Source of the DNA: Mimachlamys varia
Lineage: Eukaryota; Mollusca; Bivalvia; Pectinida; Pectinidae
Direction: 5' to 3'
Assembly (NCBI GenBank): GCA_947623455.1
Contig: OX392535.1
Span: 34,868,688-34,932,687 of the forward strand
DNA: 64,000 nucleotides
Under the pieces are notes generated by a model. The model was not told the origin of the DNA. It was given only the letters and a program-made list of their open reading frames with translations, and did not search any database. Positions 11,022 to 23,110 of the stretch are shown piece by piece (within the stretch, counting starts at the first letter, position 1; each line of letters starts with the position of its first letter). A program made the translations under genes and the position numbers.

Positions 11022-12794
11022 AGGGGCATCCCGCGAAAGTAAGCCTTTTTTCATATTTTTTTTTCAAAATATTACATACACATACCGAGTGGGTATTCTT
11101 ACGGACTACGACGATCGGATTTTGTTGATATGTATTCATAAAGTAAATAATTTCAAAATAACTAGTGGAATTCCAAACCGTCTAGCCAGACGCTATGAAT
11201 TGGGATTTCCACCTACCTACGCATGCGCAGCGAGCGCCGTTTCTATTGTAAACACTCTATCTGGTATTACCGTTACACCACGATAAGGCCTAACTACTAA
11301 GCGAAAAGTTGCCGAATGGTCAAAATATGACGCAAGACTGCGTTACGAACTCATATTGAGAGATGGGAAGTATTAAAAGGAGAAACTACCTGCTCTATTG
11401 CGTGTATGTTACATATTTCTTCTGTGTAACGGTTACATGCACAAATAAAGCTTTGATTTGGTTTTGGGGCTACCCAAGGGGAAACTGTTTCAGTCTTCTG
11501 TTGCATAAATGCGTGTGTAATATTAAACTTAAAAGTGTGTTTTATAATATTCCCTTTATAAAATCTGATGTTCCGGTAAAACAGTATGATTTTATTATAA
11601 TTGCTGGATAGAAAGACATTTTCAAAAACAATATATACCATAACAGAAAAATTCGTTTGATTACGTTGTAAAACGGGACGTGCGACCGAGGTACATACGG
11701 CTTCAATTTGGACAAAAGGAATAAAAAAATGTTTTCACGCGTTAAGAATAAAAAGTGATATTCATACTAATCTATAAATTAGTGAAGGTACCAATATCAT
11801 TGGGTTGCGACCCCGGTATTGAATTTGATATGGAAATATATGCATAACGGGGGAAAAATACCCAAAGTTATACAACATATATACATATGTATATTCAATT
11901 CCTGCAGTTTTTTTTAAAAGGTCACCGTCCCTTTACAAGACGCCAAAAAAAGATGTAAAAGAAAGCGGAATTATCATAACATGTTAATAACGGGTAGTTA
12001 GAAGTGTTTCAACAGTTCCAAATCTGATATACGTATACATTGTATGCATGTAGTCATGCTTAGTGTGTGGTGCGTTATATGAGTGTATGGACTTAAATAT
12101 TCGCATTCCGTGATACGTGTTAACGTGTGAAGACGCTGAAAGTTGGACAGATTTTAAATGAATATGAATGTACATTGTATATATACAGATAGTCTGAAAA
12201 AAAATCCTCAAGACGTTGAATTGTAAAAAAAATCGCAAACATTTCATGTTGGTTTTTTTTTACTTTTCAATGCATGCTACATACATTTTATAAAATCATC
12301 TGAAAAGTTGGGTTCGTGAATATTACCTTTTACATAAATTAAGGTTTGTACCATGGCCGTATTCCGTACCCATGTGTACCGGTCTCGGTCAGGTAAATAT
12401 AATATAAATAATTCCTGGTGTCGATATATGGTGCCGATATGCCGACAATTATTCTTCATTTGAATATCGGTATGTGTGCAATTGATGTCTAATTTTAATG
12501 TGAATATGATTCAATAAGTTTATACACGGACTTTGTCTCTGTTTCATCAGCCGTTTACATTACGCGAGGGGACCTCCCGTATGGCCCCTGCCGGCAAACC
12601 GATCGGCACACCTGTCACGTGGCGTCATCCCCGCTATTTTTATCAGGGCTTTCCCGAGGAATGCGATTTTGCAAGTGGTCAATATAGATATTTTGAATGG
12701 ACTTTGAATATGGGAATAACAGGAAAGTATAATTAGTAGTGCAGACGCCATGTATATTCAAGAACAGGCATTTAAGCTTTCGCGGGATGCCCCT
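11022..12794. mobile_element. 1.77-kb TTAA-flanked DNA transposon (Kolobok/T2- or piggyBac-like), non-autonomous
   Basis: The left end AGGGGCATCCCGCGAAAG and right end CTTTCGCGGGATGCCCCT are a perfect 18-base inverted pair. TTAA occurs at 11018-11021 and 12795-12798. Length is 1,773 bp. Short frames inside (65-96 aa) show no transposase features I know, so it is probably non-autonomous. The TTAAAGGGG start matches the T2/Kolobok consensus TTAAAGGRR (established pattern). PiggyBac is the alternative. Confidence 0.88.
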
Positions 12795-13029
12795 TTAAAG
12801 GCATATAAGTTCATTAAGCTTACAGGAAGAAATATAGAAATTATAAGGAACTTGACAACCAGCCTTTTGTAGAATTAGAATAAAAACCTTTTTTATATTG
12901 TGTTATGTCAGAATCTAGATCAATCTGGATATCTTCATTGCCAAGGACTGAAATTACATGACCCGAGTTGAATACACGAACGTAAATCATGGCGCTGTTC
13001 AAAGTACAATACTTATTTGTTTGAATCCA

Positions 13030-13525
13030 TCACACAATGGTTTCTGACGTCACGATGCATGTTGACTTCCGGCATCGCACACAACGAGCCATGTTACCTT
13101 GCATCCTATGCCATTCTCATCGACATTTGACTCGCTTTCTAAATGGATTGTACTGATAATTATTTCTTCCTGACACTATTCTTGCAGGTATGGCAACGTA
13201 GTACATTCCCAATAAAACACTTTTCCCCGATGTTTCAATGAATTCTGTCATTATCCATAATCATATGTCTTTACAATTTTCTTCATCAATACAATACATG
13301 CCCTTAATTATTTTAACGCAACATGCAAACAATGATTTCTGACGTCACGGATACATGTTTTTACTTTCGGTATTGTACATGTTCAAAAGCTCTTATCGGC
13401 GAAAATGTGCCATGCTCTCCCGATATATATCATCGCTTTCTAATTGGAGTGTACTGACAATTATTTCTTCCTGCCGATATTGCGATGTGGTTCATTCCAA
13501 ATAACAGGAAACACAACACGTAAGG
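13030..13525 (+). repeat. Diverged tandem duplication of ~300 bp
   Basis: Blocks at about 13035-13225 and 13330-13510 share CAATG.TTTCTGACGTCACG near the start and TCGCTTTCTAA..GGA.TGTACTGA.AATTATTTCTTCCTG near the end, at offsets of 295 to 301 bases. Between these anchors they have diverged heavily. Each keeps one TGACGTCA (13045 and 13340). Confidence 0.75.
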
Positions 13526-14630
13526 CTAAATTAGAGAAACATTTCTGTTTTATGTTCACTTGACATCAACGCCTGGCAGGTGATTCTGTTCAATCTACAA
13601 ATCGATTTCCCAAAATAAAAATCGATAGCACGAGCGTTGATCGATAAATTGACGTCACGTAACTAAGAAGCCAGACCCGAGCAGATAAAATGGCCGATGT
13701 CGACATTTGAGCAGACGACATCGCAAGACTGACCCATTCACCCCTAAAGTAACATTTGGACCTCACCAAACCATTGTCTGGACAATTCCAGTGTAAATAT
13801 GTAGGGGCTAGTAAGTCCACTCTGGATTGGTGTCAACGTCAGAGCTAGCGACAACAAACAAAATGAAAAACTTCGGCGTCAAAGTTGGCGGCAAACAGAG
13901 ACGAGATCGACTATTTTAGACAACATTAATAAAACAGTTTTCATGCCAAAGCGTGAATCATACGGCAATGTCGAATGCGCCACACGAAAAAGGTTGTCAT
14001 TCAAATCACTAATTTAAGATTATATTTTTGATGAAGGTGTGGAAGGGACAGGAAATTCATCTTGAACAGAGAATCTGAATGATTCCGTGAATTTGTGAAT
14101 ACGGACACATCCAGCTCAAATGCTATTGTGAACACGGTCCCCAGCTGGACACAGAGTAGCCAGCAATCGTTTGAAATTCATGCCACATCAAGTCTATATT
14201 TTCCCACTTCCAAAGCGCGAAGGAGACGTTTTTATAACGATAAATCACTGCTCGAAACCAGAGACGTATAAAACCATATGGCGAAACTTCAACTTGAATT
14301 CTATGTTGACTAAACAAATTAATTAAATAAAGTCATTAAAGTACTTGAATTCTTTTTAAGTTGACATACTGTAAATTGGAGAAAAAAATCTCTTGTTCGT
14401 GCAAGCTATACTGTGCATGTGGAAATTTTCACTTCACAAAATTCGAGTTATCTTTCTTTGAACACTAAAATCAAAATAGACGGCCTATTTATTGTTAGAT
14501 GGTTGATCTAAGCATTTAATCATTTACAATAATATCATGTGTGTAAATCAATTACCAGTGTTCGTTGTCATTGTCTCCAACGAGCTTCTCTAATTAGTCT
14601 CGTGATAGGTAACACCTGAATACAGATCTA
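13526..14630. other. Unassigned sequence
   Basis: A third TGACGTCA lies at 13650-13657. Otherwise no gene, no clear repeat and no convincing exon. Confidence 0.4.
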
Positions 14631-14702
14631 GTGATCCGAGACCAATCCGTGTTCCGAGGCCAATCCGTGATCCGCAATCGATCAGTGATCCGCGACTGAT
14701 TG
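14631..14702 (+). repeat. 18-bp tandem repeat, four units
   Basis: Units are GTGATCCGAGACCAATCC, GTGTTCCGAGGCCAATCC, GTGATCCGCAATCGATCA and GTGATCCGCGACTGATTG. The first two contain CCAAT. Confidence 0.85.
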
Positions 14703-14994
14703 ATTTACCAGATGTGATTACTTTAAGGATCGCTGTTCCACTGACAAGCAAAATCACTGGAGAAATCTACAGTAGATTTTAGTATACATTGAACATGTAC
14801 TTCATTTCATGGTAGTGAAATTGGGTCACGTGAATTCAGATGAACCCGAACGTAAATGCCACGAGCCCGTCATAATGCTTAAACTAAGATGATGTGTTCA
14901 GACTCAACATTTTATTCCAGTATAAAAGAGTAATGCAATAAAATTGCTTTGCTTTGATCGGGTGAATTTCGGAAAGCTTAAACAAAGATTGATG

Positions 14995-15085
14995 TACCGT
15001 TGTGAGCGATCAAACGATTGAGCATGATAACTGTTTCATAGATATGGGTTCGAACCCTGATCCAGCAAAGTTGACATTTTTTTCA
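14995..15085 (+). mobile_element. tRNA-like SINE head
   Basis: A clear T-arm/B box GGGTTCGAACCC lies near 15047-15058. Upstream GAGCGATCAAACGATTGAGC resembles a D arm. No closed acceptor stem or CCA context, so a tRNA-derived repeat is more likely than a functional tRNA. Confidence 0.45.
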
Positions 15086-15639
15086 AGATATTTTGTTGAT
15101 TTGAAACTAGTAAGTTCTACATTATGGTTTTCTTTTTATTACTTATCAAAGCTTAAGGCATATCATTAAAAGTCAAAATCAGCTCCATGTGCATTTATTT
15201 ATTTATTCGTCTGCAATGATACAAGGATCTTTAATTATGCATAGTGCGATTTGCTCAATCACGGCTGACGGATCTGGTACGACTTAACACACGGAACGGT
15301 GAACTTTGACAGTGAACACAGGTATGAGAGATGGTGTTAAGATAACATGGATGTCTGGACGTATCAATGACACGATAACGTTACCGCTTGTAATGTAGAT
15401 TAAGATCTATATGAAGATCTATTCTTAAAACTCGTGTCATTCATTAAACAGAATTGTAAATTCCAAAGTGGGGTGTATATCTCACACACGTTAAGTTTAA
15501 TTATTTCCCCTATAAATCTGGACCAAATTATGACATGTGTGTCTTTAAAGTATGGAACGAAAAACATTGTGAAAGAAGATTAAAGACAAAAAACACCAAA
15601 AAATTACTGGGAAACCAGAAAGAACCTTTGAACATTTTA

Positions 15640-15835
15640 CATTGTAATTTTAAAGCTGGGTTTGATTAAGTTTTATTATGTTTAGTGGCTGATTAACAGC
15701 TTTAGGTTATTTAAGGACGTATCTCCGTGTGTCGTGTAAACGTGTAAGTGTGTTTGTGTGCTGGACACAAGGTATGTTGGTGTACCTGCCTCTTTGTGAT
15801 AGCGTGACCCCGGTGCCGACTTTATAGAGCTATCT
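15640..15835 (-). repeat. Bivalve repeat with the GTTAATAGGACG-type 3' tail (diverged)
   Basis: GCTGATTAACAGCTTTAGG and TTATTTAAGGACGT match, in reverse, the tail shared with repeats at about 23660, 33740, 52050, 58770 and 61350. The following GTACCTGCCTCTTTGTGATA block is a familiar bivalve repeat body. Confidence 0.55.
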
Positions 15836-15890
15836 CACTGTACCATTATGCCGAAGACATCCAGCTCAGAATCACTTTCCCATCCCATTC

Positions 15891-15940
15891 TAACGGTCCA
15901 TGGTCCATAAGACCTTTCTTGTGGACCATGGGGACCGTTA
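15891..15940. repeat. Hairpin-forming inverted repeat
   Basis: TAACGGTCCATGGTCCA pairs with TGGACCATGGGGACCGTTA around a 14-base spacer. No coding link. Probably a remnant of a small foldback element. Confidence 0.6.
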
Positions 15941-16009
15941 AATTTGTTACACCAGTCAGAACAGCATTTTAAGTGTGTATGTGGGGCGGGTGAAAAGGTA
16001 TGGTGTTAT

Positions 16010-16160
16010 CAGTCCGTTAGGTTTTCTCCGGGTACTCCGGTACTCCCACCACAAAAAGACCACTCGCGCACTTATATCCGGGCCAAAAAGGGTGATTAAT
16101 ATAAGTTTGATAACTTGTTTTATAATTGTTGTAAAATAGATTAAGTTTATTCTTATTTTA
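16010..16160 (+). mobile_element. V-SINE-type element, 5'-truncated
   Basis: The core TTTTCTCCGGGTACTCCGG is followed by CATCCGGGCC-like and AACTTGTTTTATAATTGTTG tail blocks, as in copies at 44815, 46160, 55958 and 57005. The core resembles the central domain of V-SINEs, a superfamily reported in molluscs as RUDI (established knowledge). Confidence 0.7.
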
Positions 16161-16789
16161 TAAAAAAAAACTGTCTAAAATAAACATGAACAGAATAAAC
16201 CTTAAAGAAGCGATAATAAAATCAGGGTTTAAAGTTCCAATGTAATAGCTTCAAAGCCCCTAAATATTTCACAACAAAAGTGAAATTAAAATACTCTCTA
16301 AAAGACCGAATCAATATCTGTCGACAATCATAACACAAAACAACACAACATTTTCACTATAATTTCTAAAGTGCAAATAGCATTTCATTCAGTCGTGTAA
16401 AACAATTAAACAAAAAATACACAACGCTGAGGAACTGTTAAAGAAATAAGGTATATCTTGTCGTGCTTTTAACTATGATATTAAATATGTACATTTTTTG
16501 TATTCGAAACATGAAAGTATCCCACGGTTTAAGACCATAAATACTTTGCCTCTTTTTATTGTGTCACTGATTGGAAATGGAGGAAGGTGAAATAACATCA
16601 TACCTTTAAAGGATTGTCAAAAAGAAGCCAGGTTTCAAACGGTCACCTAGGTTTTGATGTACCAGTACCAATAAGTTTTGTTGTTGTAAAAATATTAAAC
16701 CGGGATTGAGCTAGAACACTAACAGGTAGGCAAGAGCCATGTATCTCCCGAAATCATCGATCCTTGAGCTTTGAACCCAACGTTCAATT

Positions 16790-17340
16790 GAATTCTCAAA
16801 AAAAGAGTTACAAACGGTTTCCTTGACCTTTGAATCAGTGACCTTGACCTCTTTGACCCTGTGGCATTGACTTTTGGTCAGTTGACTCCTTGTCAACTTT
16901 CTTTACAATTTCAGAACAAAACATTCATCAGTGAAAAGCTACAAAGTTTTACCTTGATCTTTGAACCAGTGACCTTGACTTTTGGTCTCTAGATTCCAAA
17001 CAACTTCATAATGTCATAACAAAACGTACATCGGTGCTTTACAATTTGACATTGAAATTTGAGCCGGTGATCTTGACTTTTGGTCATGTTATTCCTTTTT
17101 TAATTCAAACCAACTCTGCTTCATTATATCCTGGTAAAATGTTCATCAGCGAAAAGTTATAAAATGGACCTTGACCTTGACCTTTGACTCAGTGACGTTG
17201 ACTTTCGATCAACTGAATCCTTGTTGAATTTTGACCAACGGTGCTTCACAATAAAATAACATATTATCATCAATAATTTTTTTTTAATTGACCTTGTCCT
17301 TTGACACAGTGACCTTGGCTTTGGACCTTAGTATTTGGTA
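16790..17340. repeat. Degenerate ~120-bp tandem repeat (ACCTTGACCTTTGA type)
   Basis: About five units of roughly 120 bp share CCTTGACCTTTGAAYCAGTG, GACTTTTGGTC and AAAATGTTCATCAGYGAAAAG. Units are strongly diverged. One minus-strand frame at the right border is an accident of the repeat. Confidence 0.7.
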
Positions 17341-17404
17341 GCATGATTGATGCGCAGCAATTGGTACTTGTTGACTTGATGTCATCATTAAAAGCGGGAG
17401 AATA

Positions 17405-17416
17405 GGGGGGGGGGGG
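17405..17416 (+). repeat. G homopolymer (12)
   Basis: Uninterrupted run of twelve G. One of eight G/C runs of at least 12 in the window. Confidence 0.9.
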
Positions 17417-17944
17417 TATTTGCTTAAAAATTATCTTAATTAAGTCAGAGAGGTCCGAACGTATTTTCGAATTATTCTGAAATTCCACGTGCGGTGGCGC
17501 TGTTGTTCTGTTACGGAATCTACCAAAAGGGGAAATGTTTAACTCTTTTTTTTATTAACTGAAGTGTTATGCATGTCATTCAAGATTAAATGGATCATTA
17601 AAAACGACAGAAATATTATTATTCTACTTATACTACTGCGGTATAAGCCTTATGTAGAGAAAACGTACCGATTGTTTCAGAATCAGCCAAGGAGCCTATG
17701 TTACTATTTTTCCCGCGGTTCTGTATTGTTTTTTCTTTAAAATAAGTCATCAGCATAAATAAACCAGATTCTGCATGAAAGATCGGTTTCAGCCTTTACT
17801 ACTTTTGCTCACTAATACGTAATGCTGTTGGTAGCTCTCCTAGCTTTTTTGGAAAGCGATTACTTGTACAACGTAAGAATAAGTGGTATCTTTTAATCCA
17901 TTGATCATATTTAGGGAGGAGATTAATAACATCTTTTGAAATAA

Positions 17945-19640
17945 TAACCAATCAAATTCTTGTAACAACTATAGTTACTCAACTGATTATAACAATTACA
18001 GTTTTTAAATTCTTGTAGCCAGTATTGTTAAAACTACTATAGTTTCTCAAATTCTTCTAACAAGTTTAGCTACTCTGGTTCTTGTAAGAAGTAGAAGTAT
18101 ACAGAATTACTCAAATTCTTGTAAGAAGTAGTGTTACTCAAATTCTTGTAAGAAGTAGTGTTACTCAAATTCTTGTAAGAAGTAGTGTTACTCAAATTCT
18201 TGTAAGAAGTAGTGTTACTCAAATTCTTGTAAGAAGTAGTGTTACTCAAATTCTTGTAAGAAGTAGTGTTACTCAAATTCTTGTAAGAAGTAGTGTTACT
18301 CAAATTCTTGTAAGAAGTAGTGTTACTCAAATTCTTGTAAGAAGTAGTGTTACTCAAATTCTTGCAACAACTATATTTACTCAACTATAGTTACTCAAAT
18401 TCTTGTAAGAAGTAGTGTTACTCAAATTCTTGCAACAACTATATTTACTCAACTATAGTTACTCAAATTCTTGTAAGAAGTAGTGTTACTCAAATTCTTG
18501 CAACAACTATATTTATTCAACTATAGTTACTCAAATTCTTGTAAGAAGTAGTGTTACTCAAATTCTTGCAACAACTATATTTACTCAACTATAGTTACTC
18601 AAATTCTTGCAACAACTATATTTAATCAACTATAGTTACTCAAATTCTTGTAAGAAGTAGTGTTACTCAAATTCCTGCAACAACTATATTTACTCAACTA
18701 TAGTTACTCAAATTCTTGTAAGAAGTAGTGTTACTCAAATTCCTGCAACAACTATATTTACTCAACTATAGTTACTCAAATTCTTGTAAGAAGTAGTGTT
18801 ACTCAAATTCTGGCAACAACTATATTTACTCAACTATAGTTACTCAAATTCTTGTAAGAAGTAGTGTTACTCAAATTCTTGCAACAACTATATTTACTCA
18901 ACTATAGTTACTCAAATTCTTGCAACAACTATATTTACTCAACTATAGTTACTCAAATTCTTGCAACAACTATATTTATTCAACTATAGTTACTCAAATT
19001 CTTGCAACAACTATATTTACTCAACTATAGTTACTCAAATTCTTGTAAGAAGTAGTGTTACTCAAATTCCTGCAACAACTTTATTTACTCAACTATAGTT
19101 ACTCAAATTCTTGTAAGAAGTAGCGTTACTCAAATTCTTGCAACAACTATATTTACTCAACTATATTTACTCAAATTCTTGTAACAACTACAGTTACTCA
19201 AATTATTGTGACACCAAGAGTTACTCAAATTCTTGTAACAAGTATAGTTACCCAAATTCTTGTTACAACTATAGTTACTCAAATTATTGTAACAAGTATA
19301 CTTACTCAAATTCTTGTAACACCAAGAGTTACTCAAATTCTTGTAACAAGTATACTTACTCAAATTCTTGTAACACCAAGAGTTACTCAAATTCTTGTTA
19401 TAAGTATACTTACTCAAATTCTTGTTACACCAAGAGTTACTCAAATTCTTGTAACAAGTATAGTTACCCAAATTCTTGTAACAACTATAGTTACTCAAAT
19501 TCTTGTAATAAGTATACTTACTCAAATTCTTGTTACACCAAGAGTTACTCAAATTATTGTAACACCAATAGTTACTCAAATCCTTCTAACAACTTTAGTT
19601 ACTAAAGTTCTTGTAACAACTACAGTTACTAATTGAAGGA
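17945..19640 (+). repeat. Minisatellite of 27-bp units with a 68-bp higher-order section
   Basis: The basic unit is ATTCTTGTAAGAAGTAGTG followed by TTACTCAA (27 bp). From 18361 it alternates with a 41-bp variant that has an extra ACTCAACTATAGTT-like 14-bp insert, giving a 68-bp repeat (starts 18361 and 18429). From about 19170 variants with ACACCAAGAG or ACAAGTATAC appear. Because 27 is a multiple of three, both strands carry long open frames of 9-residue repeats (104, 155, 140 and 142 aa). They have no other sign of being genes. Confidence 0.92.
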
Positions 19641-20690
19641 TTTGCAATTCTTCAGTTCAAAACCGAAATTTCATCAACATTCACGTTCGATAAAAACATA
19701 TGTTTGTACATATTCATTTATTTAGTTGCTAGATGTCTTCTTTGAAACCAACTGTAAAGAAAAACTTAGTATGTAATGAGTGATCCCTGCAACCACTTAA
19801 ATACAAACATTTAGCTTTTGGTCACTGAAGATAAAAAAGAATCGTGTGATAAGAAGCATTATGGTAAATGATATTCGTTTTGGAGTCAATTACATTGACA
19901 TACGTGTTACTTTTGCAAGTTCATTTAATGGCAAATTAATCAACCTTATTCATTCGTTTCAAATATTGTATATGAATATTAAATCGACATATTAAGACAG
20001 GTTATGTTGAAGAAGAGTTTTAAGTGCCCCCACCCCCACCAAAAAAAAACAAAACAAAACAAAAAAACAAACAAAAAACCACAAAGATAAAAATACCTCT
20101 TGTTGTATGAAATATTTTTTGCATGATTTTGAAAATTCATCTCGAAATCCACTACTATAATTTGAGATTTGCGATAGAGAAGTCAGTGTCTAGCACAGAG
20201 GATCCGTCTGTTCAGGGGACAAATATTCAATCTTTTTAAGATTTGATTTTTGAAGATTTTTTTATTTAGATCAAGTTGTGAAATATCAACGAGGTGAGAA
20301 TACATTTCAGATGCTCCACATTTCTGAATTATTTATGTTAGTGGCCATATGGCATATAAAGCAATGGAATTCTTTAGACAGACAGTTTTTAGTAAGAAAT
20401 GAAGATTGCCGACTTTTGTTTTAAGATACCGTCGAAGTACGGAAATAAATGAGGTATAATTCTGTGATTGAGACATTGAAAGAAAAATTCTTTCAAAAAA
20501 AAAAGCCTCAGGGAATCTGTCATATTGCTTGCTGTTCAATGATTCAACATATCGCAATAAAACAAATTTACTAGCGTGATTTTTTTCCACGTCTAAATTT
20601 TATATATGCCGTTGAAGGTCTTTAGTATTGACAAGTTCTCACGCTTTTCTTAAGTTTTCAGAAACGCTGACACTTTATTTCAAATTCTCC
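19641..20690. other. Unassigned AT-rich sequence
   Basis: An A/C-rich low-complexity stretch at about 20025-20080. No gene or named repeat recognised. Confidence 0.4.
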
Positions 20691-20724
20691 TGCCATTTGT
20701 CCATATTACGAAGAGAGGGAAAAT

Positions 20725-20992
20725 GAAAGGGGCGTGTCTTCTACAAAAAGCTGATATGGGCGGGGCCTTCGTCGCCAGTCACTGTCAGTCAACTGTCACT
20801 CACAGTCTGAGCAGATCGACGGTGTAGCCAATTACAGCCTGTTCATCTGCCAGAGCGATCGGAACATATCAACCAACTTAGACCATGGCAAACACATTTA
20901 CGTATTTTCTCTTCATTTCTGCCGTTTTTGATGTCGAGCCAGGCTCGTTCCCTGCGGACCTGAGCGAATCTTTACACACACACGAGCAGTGA
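20725..20992 (+). promoter_or_regulatory. GC-box/CCAAT cluster followed by a 35-codon frame
   Basis: GGGCGGGGCC at about 20759-20768 and GCCAATTAC at about 20827 precede ACCATGG, a good initiation context, at 20885. The frame from there reads MANTFTYFLFISAVFDVEPG, resembling a signal peptide, and stops at 20992. This may be the promoter and first exon of a spliced gene or a short upstream frame. I find no matching downstream exon. Confidence 0.25.
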
Positions 20993-21539
20993 CCGCATTA
21001 CCGCTCACCTAAGTACGCTGTGTTCTAAACAAGTCCCGGCCCCACCGTCTTATGAATGTCTGAGCGCCGACAATGGGTTTCGAGTAATTGGGAATGCCGT
21101 GGGCATAGCACTAGACTTATCAATATTCAGACAGAAACTACGAGCTCAGTTTGTAAATAACGTCCTGGTAAAACGAGTCTTTTCTTTCCTTCTCCTTTAA
21201 ATGCTGATACTTAGCCCGAGGGGGTTTCTGGAAAATTATGCCTGGCTATTGCTACTATTCTCACACGCAATGTACTTGTTGAAAACGTCTGGAATAATTA
21301 TTCTGTCGTGTTTTGAAAGCATGCATATATATATATCGACTACGTTACCCCGCGAGAACTGAACAGGACTGTAGCTTAGCGTTTGTTCCCGCGCTGAACA
21401 ACGATATCAAGTCTGAACTTTAAAGTCGTCGCATACACAAATACATACACACATGGTAAAAATTCATAAATCGATTGTATAATTTAGTTGTAATACGCCA
21501 AGCCAACACAGAACAGGTGTAACGCACCGAGAAATACAA

Positions 21540-21730
21540 GATACCGTGTTTACCGACAACAACCAATCAGATCTCCTCTTCCATCCAGGCGATATGATTG
21601 GCGTTAATATATTCACACTTGGTCATTATATATGCACACTTTCTACTTATGTATGCACACTCCGAGATGTCCCCTGCTTTGATTGGTTGATAGGAATTTC
21701 GGTACGCTTCTGATTGGCTTCTGGGAAACC
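21540..21730. promoter_or_regulatory. Cluster of CCAAT boxes and a short tandem repeat
   Basis: CCAATCAG at about 21563, then ATTGG on the plus strand at about 21597, 21683 and 21713, give four CCAAT boxes in 150 bases. Between them three 22-bp units carry ATGCACACT. Function is inferred from motif density only. Confidence 0.25.
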
Positions 21731-23110
21731 TTCCTGCACACAGACCCACGTGCACGCTTTGCCAGACACGTTGTACAAACAGAATAACACTGTAAACAAA
21801 ATCGAAAGATTTCTGAGGAAACGTTGTTATCAACTGCACAAAAGAATTCAAAGTGTCTTTCTATTCGACGAAGGTCATTCTAAAGGTGACAAAATGAACT
21901 AAATGTATGAACTCAAAAAATGTTTATTTGTTGCCTATTTTTACGAAAAATCGTCTCACTTAAAGTTATCAATTATACATTATTCACTATCGTTGCGGTG
22001 AATACGTATTATAACATAAGCCTGAAACTGCGCTATTACCAGAGATGAAGTAGAGGTCATGCATATTCACCGAAACCAAAGTTGTTTGTCATTGTTAGTT
22101 AGCACTGTTCAATGTGAAGATTTTTATCTAAAGAAAACATTTTTAGGATTAGATTTTCGGTGAAATTTCAATACTAAATTATTGGATGGAAAATTCCTAA
22201 ATTGATATTTCATTACATTTTCTGACATTCTGTGACTGCAAAAATCATTCAATTTGTGATCAGTTCACTTCTAATAAACAAAGCTAGATTAATTACTCGT
22301 TAAGAAAATGTATAAATAAACAACCCGTTAGCCAGAAGTCGTTCTGTTTATCTTAAATTTCAAACCATAGATAAAGTAAACGAAAACAGACCACTTGCGT
22401 CAAACAAATTATCGACTACCAGGTGCTGTCAATATTTCATATAAAGAGTATCGACTATTTCAACTTGTCAGATAGTCAACGCACTGTGGTTGATTGTGTC
22501 CATTTCAATTCTTCGATTTCGCGACGTCACATGACATTGTGGGCGTTTTACAAGTAAAGACTCCAATCCCACAGATGCTACTTTCTTGTCAAATGATTAA
22601 TATATCCTGTTTATGAAATATACTCTATAAATACATCGTAGTCTGAAAAGCGTGAATTACAAGTATATATAACTGAGAATGCGATTTTTCTGGATACTTT
22701 TCTGACTATATGAGACAAACTCCTACATATTTCATAAGAAAAAAAATTAGCGGCTATTAATGATTTCATAAAAAAACAGATATCCCCTACCGAAAGTTGT
22801 TTTTATCATTTTGAAGGATTGTGATATTATTAATAATGATCAACTTTGAGCACGTACTTTAGACGAGCAAATCCTGTAACGAAGTTTTAGGTTTGGGTAA
22901 CGCAAATAAACCGATTTTGTTTTCATTTATAGAAACAGTGATTACGCAACTAAATCTTTTGCACTGCAATCAACGAAACTCGGATAAAATAACAATTAAC
23001 TTTGTGAAACTTATATTGGTCATATCAACCCATTTTGCACGAAGAGGATTTCCAATATATTATTCGTTTGTAAAGATTGACTAACATTTTTTCTAATTAT
23101 CATGAAAGGA
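21731..23110. other. Unassigned sequence
   Basis: No convincing exon. Frames of 62-63 codons show no family features. CGACGTCAC occurs at about 22522. Confidence 0.4.

Noticed and set aside
15047..15058. Functional tRNA gene suggested by GGGTTCGAACCC
   Set aside because: No closing acceptor stem or good anticodon arm. It fits a SINE head better. The same applies at 8533, 46210, 55401 and 57204.
18070..19636. Long frames on both strands with YKNLSNTTS or YSNSCNKYT repeats
   Set aside because: 27-bp units give open frames on several frames at once. No signal peptide or flanking coding sequence.
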